DNA of 64,000 nt from Marispirochaeta sp964554875 (GCA_964554875.1 CAZKQJ010000005.1:1-64000), one strand, 5' to 3'; shown: positions 9,435-17,799, numbered from the stretch's first letter. Program-made: numbers and translations. Notes: generated from the letters alone by a model not told the origin.

Positions 9435-9463
9435 ATACTAGCAGAGATAGTCACTGCAGTCAA
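9435..9463 (-). promoter_or_regulatory. putative promoter of the RRM gene
   Basis: On the minus strand TTGACT (9458-9463) and TAGTAT (9435-9440) are spaced by exactly 17 nt. Transcription would start near 9428. Confidence 0.5.
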
Positions 9464-9539
9464 GTGCAAAAAGTCTCTTCTCATCCCTGCACACCTGGGA
9501 TACACTGGCCGTAATCAGCAGATATTCAAGGAGGGGATA

Positions 9540-10510
9540 ATGGCTTTTACGATCTTTCCCGGGAGGAGCTTCAGCATTTTATTCCCGAGATTCCTGAACC
9601 CTCAGATTTTGACCCGTTCTGGAACGAAACCCTGAAGGAGACCCGCTCATATCCCCTGAATCCCCGTTTTACTCCCGCAGACTTCCGCCTGACGGAGATC
9701 GAAAGCTATGATGTCACCTTTGCCGGGTTCCAGGGTCAGGAGATTAAAGGCTGGTTTCTGCTCCCGGCAAGCCGAAAAAAGAACCTGGCCTGCATAGTTC
9801 AGTATATAGGATACGGCGGAGGCAGGGGATTCCCGACCGACTGGCTGGGCTGGGCCGCGGCGGGCTACGCGAACCTTGTTATGGATACCCGGGGACAGGG
9901 ATCAAAGTGGAGACGGGGAGACACTCCGGATCCGGAACTGCAGGGCGGCAACCCCCAGTATCCCGGCTTCATGACCCGGGGAGTCCTCTCCCGGGAGACC
10001 TATTACTATCGACGTCTCATAAGCGATGCGGTACGGGCAATTGAGACCGCGAGGTCCCATGACGGGATCGACAACGACAGAATCGCAGTAACGGGAATCA
10101 GTCAGGGGGGAGGACTCGCAATAGCTGCTGCCGCGCTGGACGGCAGGGTCGCTGCCGCCATGCCGGATGTGCCCTTTCTCTGCCATTTCAGAAGAGCCGC
10201 CACCATAACCGATCTGTCTCCCTACAAGGAGATCGCCGAGTACTGCCATACTCATCGAGACAGGGAGAATCAGGTTTTCGGGGTGCTGGATTATTTCGAC
10301 AACCTGCACTTCGCAAAGCGTGCGGGAATGCCGGCCCTCTTTTCAACGGCCCTGATGGACCATATCTGTCCGCCGTCTACGGTTTTTGCCGCATATAACC
10401 ACTGGAAAGGAAAAAAGCAGATCAGCACCTATACCTTCAACGGCCACGAGGGGGGCGAAGGTTACCAGTTTCTGGAACAGCTCGATTTTTTACAGGGACT
10501 TGGAATATAA
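9540..10510 (+). pseudogene. acetyl xylan esterase-type (AXE1) gene with an apparent 1-nt frameshift
   Basis: An AAGGAGGGG site is followed at normal spacing by ATG at 9540, but the frame after it (Met-Ala-Phe-Thr-Ile) has no homology. One T added to the TTTT run at 9545-9548 would give MAFYDLSREELQHFIPEIPE, the usual opening of AXE1/cephalosporin-C deacetylases, joined in frame to a complete alpha/beta hydrolase of about 320 residues. In the downstream frame I see the nucleophile motif GISQGGG, the acid in ALMDHICPP and the histidine in FNGHEGGEG, so the triad is intact. No ATG, GTG or TTG lies between the upstream in-frame stop and the missing start region; the first in-frame ATG is at 9881, which would remove a third of the fold. 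It is therefore a recent mutation, a sequencing error in a homopolymer, or a slippage switch. The family removes acetyl groups from xylo-oligosaccharides. Confidence 0.8.
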
Positions 10511-10530
10511 GATTCCCCGCCCCGCAGGTT

Positions 10531-12459
10531 TTACACCAGCCGACAGCGCCTGATCAGTTCGTTAAAGGCGGTACAGACATCCTCCGAAAGGGACGTCTCA
10601 AGGCGGTCAAGAAGATCATAAAAAATATTCCAGGCCCGCCGCTCACGCTGCCATTGAAGCGCGAGATCTCCCCGGGGACCCCGTTTTCGCTTCAGAACCT
10701 CCGGAAGCCGCCGGGCAGCCAGCTCAAGAACCTCCTTCCTTGCTTCGGAGCTTTCCCTGGAGGTATCTGCAAGGTGCAGGGCAAGACGCAACCCCACAGA
10801 GATCGACGGGCATGCACGTATAAAACAGCCGGTAAAGGGATCAACGATAGCTTTGGTTTCCTTCTGTCCTCCCGGTAAAAACGAGGCGTAGTCGGAAAAA
10901 ACCAGGGTTCGCACCAGGTCGCCCACATAAGAACCGGCTTTTCCCGCCGTCACTGCCTGGGATGCAAAAGCCTCCTTGTCGTGGCGCATTATCAAACCCG
11001 GTTGATGCAGATACCCCAGACGAACGGGGCCTTCGGCAGCGAAGGTCGACAGAATATACGCCTGGTCCTCCGCACGCCCGACAAAGCTCGGGGTAAAGGG
11101 ACGATGTCGCCTGAGACTCTCCAGCAGGATTCCATTGGTACCGCCGGTAACGTGGATCCGTTCAATTGCGGTATCTATTCCGTCGGGCATCCCCTCTTCG
11201 CCATAGCGGGTCATCATCTCCGCTCTGGTGGAAACCGCCATGGGTCGCTGTTTAAAAAACAAAAGGTCTTCCCCCGAGGGAAGCGATTCAGGCCACGGAA
11301 TATCCGGAGTGAACAGCCCCCGCCGGATGTCGCCCTCGTTGACCAGGGCACCGGCTATCATGCCGAGCTCGCACTCCTTTCCCCGGAAATCCCTCCCGCA
11401 GGCACCCCACAGGGGAGAAGCCAGAAGCTCAAAGGCCGATTTTCCGGTTTCGGCAATCAGTTCCTGCTGGGGAAAAACCTGATCCAGATCTATCTTGAAG
11501 GTCCCCCGGATACCCGGATCCGATAAAACCGACCAGAGGGCGGGCAGCGCCTTCAGGAAACTGTAGTGCCTGCCGTACTCTCCATCCACACCGAAGACTT
11601 CTTCGAGAAGGGCCCGTTCTTCATTTCCGTCGATACAGGCATCCAGGATGCCAAGAATCTCCGCCGTATCGTCTTCGGTAAAACCGTAGACCTCCAGGCC
11701 TTCAAGATTCTTTTTTTCTTCTCCCGAGAGTACGGAGCTGAGCCACTCCCCTGCCAGGGGACGCAATTCCCGGTGGGTAACGGATATGGAAAGTACGACC
11801 TTTACACGGGAGGCATCTGTATCGGGGTGCCGCTTCTTCTCCACAGCAAAAGCCCGGGCAAGCCCTTTTAAGCCGTACAAAACCTCGTTGGACTCCGGAG
11901 CTACCCCAAAGGGAACCGGATGGTCGTACCAGTACTGCTGCGGACCCTTTGCCGCATCCTGGACCCGGTTTCGAAGAGAAATATCCGCTATGGCCGGCTC
12001 CTCCCCGGCGACCGGTACAGTAAGCAGAACATTCGACGTAAACAGGATCTCCTTTTCAGGCCTGATGAGGGGAGTTTCCGCGGGACGCAGGGCCTCGATT
12101 CTGCGCCGTTCCCGCAGTTTGTCGATCTGCAACTGCGGATCATCATCCAGATACAGAGCTTCCGGAAAAAAGATCTTCCACAAGCGCTCCGGCTGTTCCT
12201 TTAGGGAGCCCCCGGAACCCAGGAATCTGATCAGCTCATCCAGGTCCCGGGAGAAACTTCCCTCCTGTAGCTGCAGGATTTCTTCTTCCATGCAGTCGAT
12301 CAGAGTCAGGAAGGGTTCGGATAAAGCGTCTTTGCGGGCAGCCCCGCCAAGAACTTCAAAAAAGCCCTCCGCTGCCCGTGCAGCTTCATCGTTTCCCGTC
12401 TCAACTCCCTCAAGAAGGGCGGGAATCAGAAGAGAAAAAAGCTCTGCAGTGTTTACCAT
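10531..12459 (-). CDS. large protein of unknown function, possibly glycosyltransferase-like
   Basis: A 642-residue soluble protein without signal peptide or membrane segments. The first 130 residues are helical and acidic. A mixed alpha/beta core follows, containing FKIDLDQVFPQQELI (a DxD-like metal-site candidate), a SPLWGACGRDFRGKECELGMIAGAL region, and GGTNGILLESLRRHRPFTPSF followed by GRAEDQAYIL. The DxD-like motif and the later acidic/His residues are reminiscent of GT-A glycosyltransferases, but I do not recognise a named family. AAGGA precedes the ATG. It converges with the esterase gene. Treat the functional hint as speculative. Confidence 0.75.
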   Translation of the reverse strand: MVNTAELFSLLIPALLEGVETGNDEAARAAEGFFEVLGGAARKDALSEPFLTLIDCMEEEILQLQEGSFSRDLDELIRFLGSGGSLKEQPERLWKIFFPEALYLDDDPQLQIDKLRERRRIEALRPAETPLIRPEKEILFTSNVLLTVPVAGEEPAIADISLRNRVQDAAKGPQQYWYDHPVPFGVAPESNEVLYGLKGLARAFAVEKKRHPDTDASRVKVVLSISVTHRELRPLAGEWLSSVLSGEEKKNLEGLEVYGFTEDDTAEILGILDACIDGNEERALLEEVFGVDGEYGRHYSFLKALPALWSVLSDPGIRGTFKIDLDQVFPQQELIAETGKSAFELLASPLWGACGRDFRGKECELGMIAGALVNEGDIRRGLFTPDIPWPESLPSGEDLLFFKQRPMAVSTRAEMMTRYGEEGMPDGIDTAIERIHVTGGTNGILLESLRRHRPFTPSFVGRAEDQAYILSTFAAEGPVRLGYLHQPGLIMRHDKEAFASQAVTAGKAGSYVGDLVRTLVFSDYASFLPGGQKETKAIVDPFTGCFIRACPSISVGLRLALHLADTSRESSEARKEVLELAARRLPEVLKRKRGPRGDLALQWQRERRAWNIFYDLLDRLETSLSEDVCTAFNELIRRCRLV

Positions 12460-12539
12460 TCTCGATCCTTGTGCAGAATACTTTCGAATCCTGCGGATAA
12501 ATTATCAGGCGATTTCAGAGTATAAGTATAAAGCCTGAT

Positions 12540-12716
12540 CCGGACTCTTTCAAACAGAATAAAGGTTTGCCCCAAACCATGGCCTTCGGGGTAGCGGCAC
12601 AGCGGACTGCCTGCATGGAGACACCGGAGTTGTTCTCCCTGCCCCGGGCAGGGGAGGCGAGGCAGTTGATCAAATGAGGGAATAGCACGTATTCTCTAGC
12701 TCAATCAAAGCTTTAG
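12540..12716 (+). ncRNA. candidate structured RNA / leader upstream of a lipoprotein gene
   Basis: The stretch is GC-rich and dense in self-complementarity. GGTTTG-CCC-CAAACC forms a hairpin at 12564-12578. ACTGCCT pairs with a distant AGGCAGT, enclosing GGAG-TTGTT-CTCC and a CTCCCTGCC/GGCAGGGGAG stem. GAATA-GCACG-TATTC follows before the ribosome-binding site of the next gene. No reading frame fits. It could be a cis-acting leader of the lipoprotein mRNA or an independent small RNA. It matches no riboswitch class, 6S, SRP, tmRNA or RNase P signature I could recognise. Confidence 0.35.
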
Positions 12717-12725
12717 GAGGTCTTG

Positions 12726-13100
12726 ATGAAGAGAGTCGGTATTTTGCTTATTACTCTTGTGTTTGCAGTTTCCTGTACCACTGCCAGTTTCCAGGGAATG
12801 CAGATGACCCGGGAGACTCCGGCGTTCAACGTGGTGGGAGAGTTCGAACGGACCCTGTCTCAGCACGGAATAATCGGCGGCTGGTCAGGCGGCAGCCTGG
12901 TAAAAATTTCGGACAATGATGAACGGATATTCTCGATTATTACTGACGAGATCCAGAAAAAGGGCGGGGATGCCGCCATCGATGTAACCATCGAGTACGG
13001 CGCCGGTTTCCTGAATCTTCTGCTGAATGTAATCACTTTGAGCATCTACAACCCGGGAAGAATCGTAATCAAAGGGACCGTCATCAAGTACACAAAATAG
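12726..13100 (+). CDS. small lipoprotein of unknown function
   Basis: A 124-residue lipoprotein. The start is taken as ATG at 12726, five bases after AGGAGG, rather than the TTG immediately before it. A signal peptide with lipobox FAVSC puts the acylated cysteine near residue 17. The mature part contains a conserved-looking GGDAAIDVTIEYG segment, a hydrophobic stretch LLNVITLSIYNPG and a final beta strand VIKGTVIKY. This resembles small Bor/TRL-like lipoproteins in layout only. It has its own strong terminator and looks monocistronic. Confidence 0.8.
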   Translation: MKRVGILLITLVFAVSCTTASFQGMQMTRETPAFNVVGEFERTLSQHGIIGGWSGGSLVKISDNDERIFSIITDEIQKKGGDAAIDVTIEYGAGFLNLLLNVITLSIYNPGRIVIKGTVIKYTK

Positions 13101-13122
13101 GACACTCCCGCTCCTTTTGTTA

Positions 13123-13154
13123 AACCGGCAGCAAAACCTGTCGGTTTTTCTTTT
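13123..13154 (+). terminator. intrinsic terminator of the lipoprotein gene
   Basis: AACCGGCAG (13123-13131) pairs with CTGTCGGTT (13138-13146), a 9-bp stem with one G-U pair and a 6-nt loop, followed by TTTCTTTT. Confidence 0.8.
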
Positions 13155-13200
13155 CCCCCGGCTATTGGCAGCTCCTCATTTTTCCTGTACAAAACTGGAT

Positions 13201-14382
13201 ATGAGCAGTCTGGACAAGCGATTCCTGATCTACCCTGCGGCCTTTATGGTGAACGGCGGGATAACCATGCTGAATTTCAGCGTAATCTTTTTCATGCGCA
13301 GAACCTACGGCACATCTCCCGCTCTGGTGGGCTGGATGTCCGCCTTCTGGGCCTTTGCCTACCTGATCGGCTGCATCGGCCTGGGGAGACTGAGCCGCCG
13401 GCTCTCCTACCGTCGGGCCCTTCCCCTGGCGACCTTTGTAATGGGTTTCTCCACCCTGGCCATTCTGATTATCCCCTGGGAGATTTCCGCCTTCTTCTGG
13501 TATATGCTTTTCGGCCTCGTTACCGCCCTTCACTGGCCGCCCCTGATGGGCTGGCTCTCCGAGGGCCTCGAAGGGAGGGATCTGAGCCGGGCAGTTGGCG
13601 GCTTCAATCTTTCCTGGAGTACCGGGGCCGGGGCCGGTCCCTTCATAGCCGGACTCCTTATCGAAAGGGGGCTGCGGCTGCCGCTGGTGGTCATTGTCCT
13701 GCTGTACGGATTCATGGCGTTATTGTACCTTAGCGCCTTCAGCCTGTCCCAGCGCAGAAAAAGCAGACTCGCCGAAGTCCCCAAGATCGACCTGCCGAAA
13801 ATCGCGGACCAGAGCTCTCCCCTGCGTTATGCCGGCTGGATAGGCGTCGCCTCTTCCTATACCCTTCTTGGGGCCCTGATGTTCATCTTTCCCATGTATG
13901 CCGAGGATGTCCTGGGATACAGCGAAAGTTTTACCGGGCTGCTTCTTTTTTTGCGGGGAGCGGTTACGGTGGCCGGTTTTTACCTGGCGGGAAAAACAAT
14001 CTTCTGGCACCATAATCCCCTGCAAATCAGCATAAGCCAGCTGCTCCTGGGAGCAAGCGCCCTGCTGCTTGCTTTTGCCGTGAGGCCGGGAAGCTATCTG
14101 GCCCTTTTTACCCTTTTCGGTCTGATTTTTGCGATGCAGTACGCCACCAGTATCTTCCACGGGGTTTCCGGTGCCCTCGAGCGGGAACAGCGCATGGCAA
14201 TTCATGAAGGATCCCTCACCTTCGGTGTGGTCCTGGGTTCAGCAGGCGGCGGGCTGCTCTATCAGTGGGTCTCCTTCCGCTCCGTACTCGTAATGATCGC
14301 CCTGGCAGTCGCGGCGGCATTCTTTGTGCAGGCTCTGAGTTACCGGACTGTTTCCAAGCGCACAAAAAAGGCCGCTTCCTGA
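13201..14382 (+). CDS. major facilitator superfamily transporter
   Basis: About 393 residues with twelve hydrophobic segments in two six-helix halves. An MFS loop 2-3 pattern (GCIGLGRLSRRLSYRRALPLA) follows the second segment. I start it at ATG 13201 (MSSLDKRFLIYP) because an upstream in-frame start at 13117 would place the gene across the preceding terminator. No good ribosome-binding site precedes 13201. Gene neighbours give no substrate clue. The stop codon lies inside the terminator hairpin shared with groEL. Confidence 0.85.
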   Translation: MSSLDKRFLIYPAAFMVNGGITMLNFSVIFFMRRTYGTSPALVGWMSAFWAFAYLIGCIGLGRLSRRLSYRRALPLATFVMGFSTLAILIIPWEISAFFWYMLFGLVTALHWPPLMGWLSEGLEGRDLSRAVGGFNLSWSTGAGAGPFIAGLLIERGLRLPLVVIVLLYGFMALLYLSAFSLSQRRKSRLAEVPKIDLPKIADQSSPLRYAGWIGVASSYTLLGALMFIFPMYAEDVLGYSESFTGLLLFLRGAVTVAGFYLAGKTIFWHHNPLQISISQLLLGASALLLAFAVRPGSYLALFTLFGLIFAMQYATSIFHGVSGALEREQRMAIHEGSLTFGVVLGSAGGGLLYQWVSFRSVLVMIALAVAAAFFVQALSYRTVSKRTKKAAS

Positions 14383-14400
14383 CTTGTCAGGAAACGGCCT
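14369..14400. terminator. bidirectional terminator between MFS gene and groEL
   Basis: A 15-bp stem with one C-A mismatch: AGGCCG...TCCTGAC paired with GTCAGGA...CGGCCT and a 2-nt loop. On the minus strand it is followed by TTTTTTG, giving a strong groEL terminator. On the plus strand the downstream tract is weaker. Confidence 0.85.
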
Positions 14401-14425
14401 GTATTTATCTTTCCGGCAGAGCAGC

Positions 14426-16060
14426 TTAGTACATATCTCCGCCCATCCCGCCCATGCCGGGAGCAGGCTTCTCCTTCTCCGGCAGGTCGGTAATGATACA
14501 CTCCGTGGTCAGCAGCAGGGAGGCTATGGATGCCGCGTTCTGCAGGGCTGAACGGGTAACCTTGGCGGGGTCGATAATACCGGCCTTTACCAGGTCGGCC
14601 CACTCCATGGTGCTTGCGTTGAAACCCATACCGTCCTTCTGACTCTTGGCCTTGTCGGCGATGATGGAACCGTCCAGTCCGGCGTTCTCCGCAATCTGGC
14701 GCAGGGGAGCTTCCAGGGCGCGCTTTACGATGGCAAAGCCGGCCTTCTCATCGTCGTTGAAGCCGGAAATGTCCTCTTTTTCCAGGGAGGCAACGGCCCT
14801 CATCAGGGCGATACCGCCACCAACCACTATGCCTTCCTCTACAGCCGCCCGGGTCGCGGACAGGGCATCTTCCACCCGGTGCTTCTTCTCTTTCATCTCG
14901 ACTTCGGTGGCGGCCCCGATATTGATTACCGCAACACCCCCGGCAAGCTTGGCCAAGCGTTCCTGCAGCTTCTCCCGGTCATAGTCGGAGCTGGTCTCCT
15001 CGATCTGGGCCTTGATCTGGGCTACCCGGCCCTTTATGTCCTTCTCGCTACCTGCTCCCTCGATAACGGTGGTGTTCTCCTTGTCGACCTTGATACTTTT
15101 TGCCTTACCCAGCTGCTCCAGGGTGGTACTCTCCAGCTTGTAGCCCATCTCCTCGGAGATAAGCGTTCCGCCGGTCAGGATCGCCAGGTCTTCCAGCATC
15201 GCCTTGCGGCGGTCGCCGAAGCCCGGAGCCTTGACCGCACAGGCCTTCAAGGTTCCCCGGATATTATTGACCACGAGAGTGGCAAGGGCTTCGCCTTCCA
15301 CATCCTCGGCAATAATCAGAAGGGGACGACCATTCTGGGCCACCTTCTCCAGTACGGGAAGAAGGTCTTTCATGGCGGAGATCTTCTTGTCATGGATCAG
15401 AATGTAGGGATCTTCCATTTCGACGGTCATGGTCTCCCGATTGGTGGCGAAATAGGGAGAGAGGTACCCACGATCGAACTGCATTCCCTCTACAACCTCG
15501 AGGGAGGTATCCATGGACTTGGACTCTTCAACGGTGATGACTCCGTCCTTGCCAACCTTGTCCATGGCGTCGGCAATGAGCTTTCCGATTTCCGCATCGT
15601 TGTTGGCAGATACGGAGGCTACGTGCTCAATGTCGCTCTTGTCCTTGATGGGGGTCGCGATCTTCTTGATGGAGGCGACGGACTTCTCCACTGCCATATC
15701 GATACCCCGTTTGAGTCCCATGGGGTTCATACCGGCGGCTACGTTCTTGAGTCCTTCCCGTACGATGGAGTGGGCCAGAACAGTCGCGGTTGTCGTTCCG
15801 TCACCGGCTACATCGTTGGTCTTGGTGGCAACCTCCTTGAGAAGTTTGGCACCCATGCTCTCGAATTCATCCTCCAGCTCTATCTCCTTGGCAACGGTAA
15901 CGCCGTCCTTGGTTACCGTGGGAGCGCCGAAGCTCTTGTCCAGTACTACATTTCGACCCTTCGGGCCCAGGGTAACCTTAACGGCATTGGAAAGTTTCTC
16001 CACACCCTTCAGGAGTTTCTGTCGAGCTGCCTCGTCAAAAAGAAGTTGTTTTGCTGCCAT
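14426..16060 (-). CDS. groL: chaperonin GroEL (Hsp60)
   Basis: A 544-residue subunit of the ATP-dependent double-ring chaperonin. Hallmarks are KVTLGPKGRNVVLDKSFGAPTVTKDGVTVAKEI near the start, the ATP-site GDGTTTATVLA motif, the apical EDVEGEALATLVVNN segment, and the C-terminal GMGGMGG repeat ending in DMY. It is 11 nt downstream of groES, with an AGGG site before the ATG, and ends at a strong shared terminator. Confidence 0.99.
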   Translation of the reverse strand: MAAKQLLFDEAARQKLLKGVEKLSNAVKVTLGPKGRNVVLDKSFGAPTVTKDGVTVAKEIELEDEFESMGAKLLKEVATKTNDVAGDGTTTATVLAHSIVREGLKNVAAGMNPMGLKRGIDMAVEKSVASIKKIATPIKDKSDIEHVASVSANNDAEIGKLIADAMDKVGKDGVITVEESKSMDTSLEVVEGMQFDRGYLSPYFATNRETMTVEMEDPYILIHDKKISAMKDLLPVLEKVAQNGRPLLIIAEDVEGEALATLVVNNIRGTLKACAVKAPGFGDRRKAMLEDLAILTGGTLISEEMGYKLESTTLEQLGKAKSIKVDKENTTVIEGAGSEKDIKGRVAQIKAQIEETSSDYDREKLQERLAKLAGGVAVINIGAATEVEMKEKKHRVEDALSATRAAVEEGIVVGGGIALMRAVASLEKEDISGFNDDEKAGFAIVKRALEAPLRQIAENAGLDGSIIADKAKSQKDGMGFNASTMEWADLVKAGIIDPAKVTRSALQNAASIASLLLTTECIITDLPEKEKPAPGMGGMGGDMY

Positions 16061-16071
16061 ATCTCTACCCT

Positions 16072-16338
16072 CTACTCCTCAATTACTGCCTGAATATCAT
16101 CATTGCGCATGATTACGTGATCTTCGCCGTCTACCTTGATTTCTGTTCCGGCGTACTTGTCGAATAGAATCTTGTCCTTCGGTTTTACCTTGATGGCCTC
16201 ATCATCACCTATCGCTACAACATACCCTTGAGTTGTCTTTTCCTGAGCGGTGTCCGGTATAAAAATACCGCTTTTCGTCTTGGTTTCGGATTCGGCCCGC
16301 TTTACCAGTACGCGGTCGCCTAATGGCTTGAGCTTCAT
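16072..16338 (-). CDS. groS: co-chaperonin GroES (Hsp10)
   Basis: An 88-residue lid of the chaperonin. It contains KPLGDRVLVKRAE, the mobile loop region ETKTKSGIFIPDTAQEKTTQGYVVAIG, and IKVDGEDHVIMRNDDIQAVIE at the end. The start ATG follows GGAG at 7 nt. It is the first gene of the groE operon, and its promoter region carries an inverted repeat. Confidence 0.98.
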   Translation of the reverse strand: MKLKPLGDRVLVKRAESETKTKSGIFIPDTAQEKTTQGYVVAIGDDEAIKVKPKDKILFDKYAGTEIKVDGEDHVIMRNDDIQAVIEE

Positions 16339-16361
16339 TGTGTTTCTCCATGTTTGTAAGA

Positions 16362-16427
16362 AGATTATACCTCTTCACCGAAGAGGGCTCAGTAATTCTG
16401 TATGCATTACTGCAAATAACGTGCCAA
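16362..16427 (-). promoter_or_regulatory. groE promoter with an inverted repeat flanking the -10 and a 5'UTR hairpin
   Basis: On the minus strand TTGGCA (16422-16427) and CATACA (16399-16404) are 17 nt apart. A perfect 7-bp inverted repeat, CAGTAAT-N9-ATTACTG at 16390-16412, brackets the -10. It has the arm-spacer-arm geometry of CIRCE but a different sequence; no TTAGCACTC/GAGTGCTAA is present. A hairpin CCTCTTC-ACC-GAAGAGG (16370-16386) and a perfect TATAAT follow downstream, so a second start site is possible. Confidence 0.5.
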
Positions 16428-16569
16428 AACGGCATTTTTTTATAACTACATGCATAATATACAATTATTCCCTTGTTTTGTCATCAGTTTCAAAGGAAAA
16501 TCTAAACAGAGAGGACAATGTGACACAGGTACATTTTTTTTTCATAAAAAGTGTATCAAAATTACTCAG

Positions 16570-16609
16570 AGCTTCTCCGGAGAAGGAGCAGTCCCCCTCC
16601 GGAGAAGCT
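16570..16609 (-). terminator. long hairpin after the ferritin gene
   Basis: AGCTTCTCCGGAG (16570-16582) and CTCCGGAGAAGCT (16597-16609) form a 13-bp perfect stem just past the ferritin stop. No strong U-tract follows, so it may stabilise the 3' end rather than terminate alone. Confidence 0.6.
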
Positions 16610-16613
16610 TATT

Positions 16614-17150
16614 CTAGTCTTCCGCTCCCAGAGGTCCGACAAAGCTGGTGGGAATAGTCACAGCCCGGGCTTTCAGTTCCCTGTCGACCATGTAGAGCCC
16701 AGGTCCCTTTCCGCCCGCGGAAATCTCCATCCGGGTAATCATGTCCGAGGCGTTCTTCTCTTCCTCGACCTGTTCGCTTACGTACCATTGCAGGAAGATC
16801 CGGCTGGCGTAATCCTTTTCCTCCTCGGCAAGAGCCACCAGGGAGTGGATCGATGCGGTAACCTTCTTTTCGTGTTCCAGGGTAGCCTTGAGAACATCCA
16901 TGGGGGAATCCCAGGTCTCCCGGGGCTTGTCGATTGCAAGCAGTACCGGTTTGCTTCCCTGGTCAAAAAGGTACTCATAGATCTTCATGGCATGAAACAT
17001 CTCTTCGTGATACTGAACCATAAACCAGTGGGCGAAGCCTTCGAGACCCTGGTCATTGCACCAGGCGGACATGGCCATATACAGATACCCGGAGTACATC
17101 TCCTTGTTTATCTGCTCATTCAAGGCCTTACTCATCTTTTCTGAAATCAT
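16614..17150 (-). CDS. ferritin (bacterial FtnA type)
   Basis: A 178-residue iron-storage ferritin made of a four-helix bundle. Helix A has LNEQINKEMYSGYLYMAMSAW. The ferroxidase ligands are carried by E17, the EE of YHEEMFHAMKIYEY with its histidine, and EEEKDYASRIFLQWYVSEQVEEE. The tail after the fifth helix (GPGLYMVDRELKARAV...) is common in bacterial non-haem ferritins. A GGAGAG site precedes the ATG. It would oxidise and store iron in the cytoplasm and limit Fenton chemistry. It appears monocistronic. Confidence 0.96.
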   Translation of the reverse strand: MISEKMSKALNEQINKEMYSGYLYMAMSAWCNDQGLEGFAHWFMVQYHEEMFHAMKIYEYLFDQGSKPVLLAIDKPRETWDSPMDVLKATLEHEKKVTASIHSLVALAEEEKDYASRIFLQWYVSEQVEEEKNASDMITRMEISAGGKGPGLYMVDRELKARAVTIPTSFVGPLGAED

Positions 17151-17238
17151 AGGTTTATCTCTCCTCAGCGAATAAAGTGGATTTTATGGGGTAAACATAC
17201 TCAGGCGGCGGATCAGGGTAAAGGATTTTCAGGAACAA

Positions 17239-17799
17239 TTATCGATTTCTTACAGAGAAGGATTTTCCAAGCACACGCCAGAGATCCGCCAGAACTGAAT
17301 CCCGGGCACTGCCGATACCCGCGTCAAGAAGCACATCGTCCCTGTTGCGGCTCAGCCATCTATAGATCCTGGAAGCCCCATCGGCTCCGGAGCTCCCCGC
17401 CCGTGCAACCTTTACCAGACCCAGCATCTCCGCCTCATCGAAGGTCTTACGCACCTGGCCAAGATCAACAATAAAACTGCGGCCGAAAGCTCCCCGTTCA
17501 ATCCTGACGCCTCCTTCCTGTACGGCGGCGGGGCTCTCCTGCTTTCCCTGCTTTGCGGAGGGAGAGGTTTTCCCCGCCTTTTCAGTCTCCCGGTTAAGCT
17601 TTTCTACCCGCTGATTATAAATCAGGGTATTGGCCTGTTTTATCAGGAAAAGCAGACCTTCCCGGTCAATCTCCCTGATAAGTCCCCGCAGCTCCTTGAG
17701 CAGCGGCTGCCGGGGATCCGCCTGAGCCGTTTTCAGCTGCTTTTTGCCGCTTTCCGTTTTTCCTTCCTTTCCAGCCACTGCACCCCCCTTCTCCGTCAT
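17239..17799 (-). CDS. unknown protein overlapping the end of a GGDEF-EAL gene
   Basis: About 186 residues from ATG 17799, ten bases after GGGAG. A lysine-rich N-terminal tail is followed by a helix (LLKELRGLIREIDREGLLFLIKQANTLIYNQRVEKLNRE), a disordered lysine/serine linker and a C-terminal domain beginning VRIERGAFGRSFIVDLGQVRKTF. No family is recognised. Its first 134 bases overlap the end of the upstream cyclic-di-GMP gene in another frame. A run of six G (minus strand, 17783-17788) sits in the overlap: loss of one G would fuse the two proteins. It is presumably co-expressed with that gene. Confidence 0.7.
   Translation of the reverse strand: MTEKGGAVAGKEGKTESGKKQLKTAQADPRQPLLKELRGLIREIDREGLLFLIKQANTLIYNQRVEKLNRETEKAGKTSPSAKQGKQESPAAVQEGGVRIERGAFGRSFIVDLGQVRKTFDEAEMLGLVKVARAGSSGADGASRIYRWLSRNRDDVLLDAGIGSARDSVLADLWRVLGKSFSVRNR

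Noticed and set aside
12541..12690. 6S RNA, SRP RNA or riboswitch in the hairpin-rich leader
   Set aside because: None of the conserved bulges or core motifs of those classes could be found; kept only as an unnamed candidate.
16362..16440. CIRCE element for HrcA
   Set aside because: The inverted repeat has the right geometry but none of the CIRCE consensus bases.
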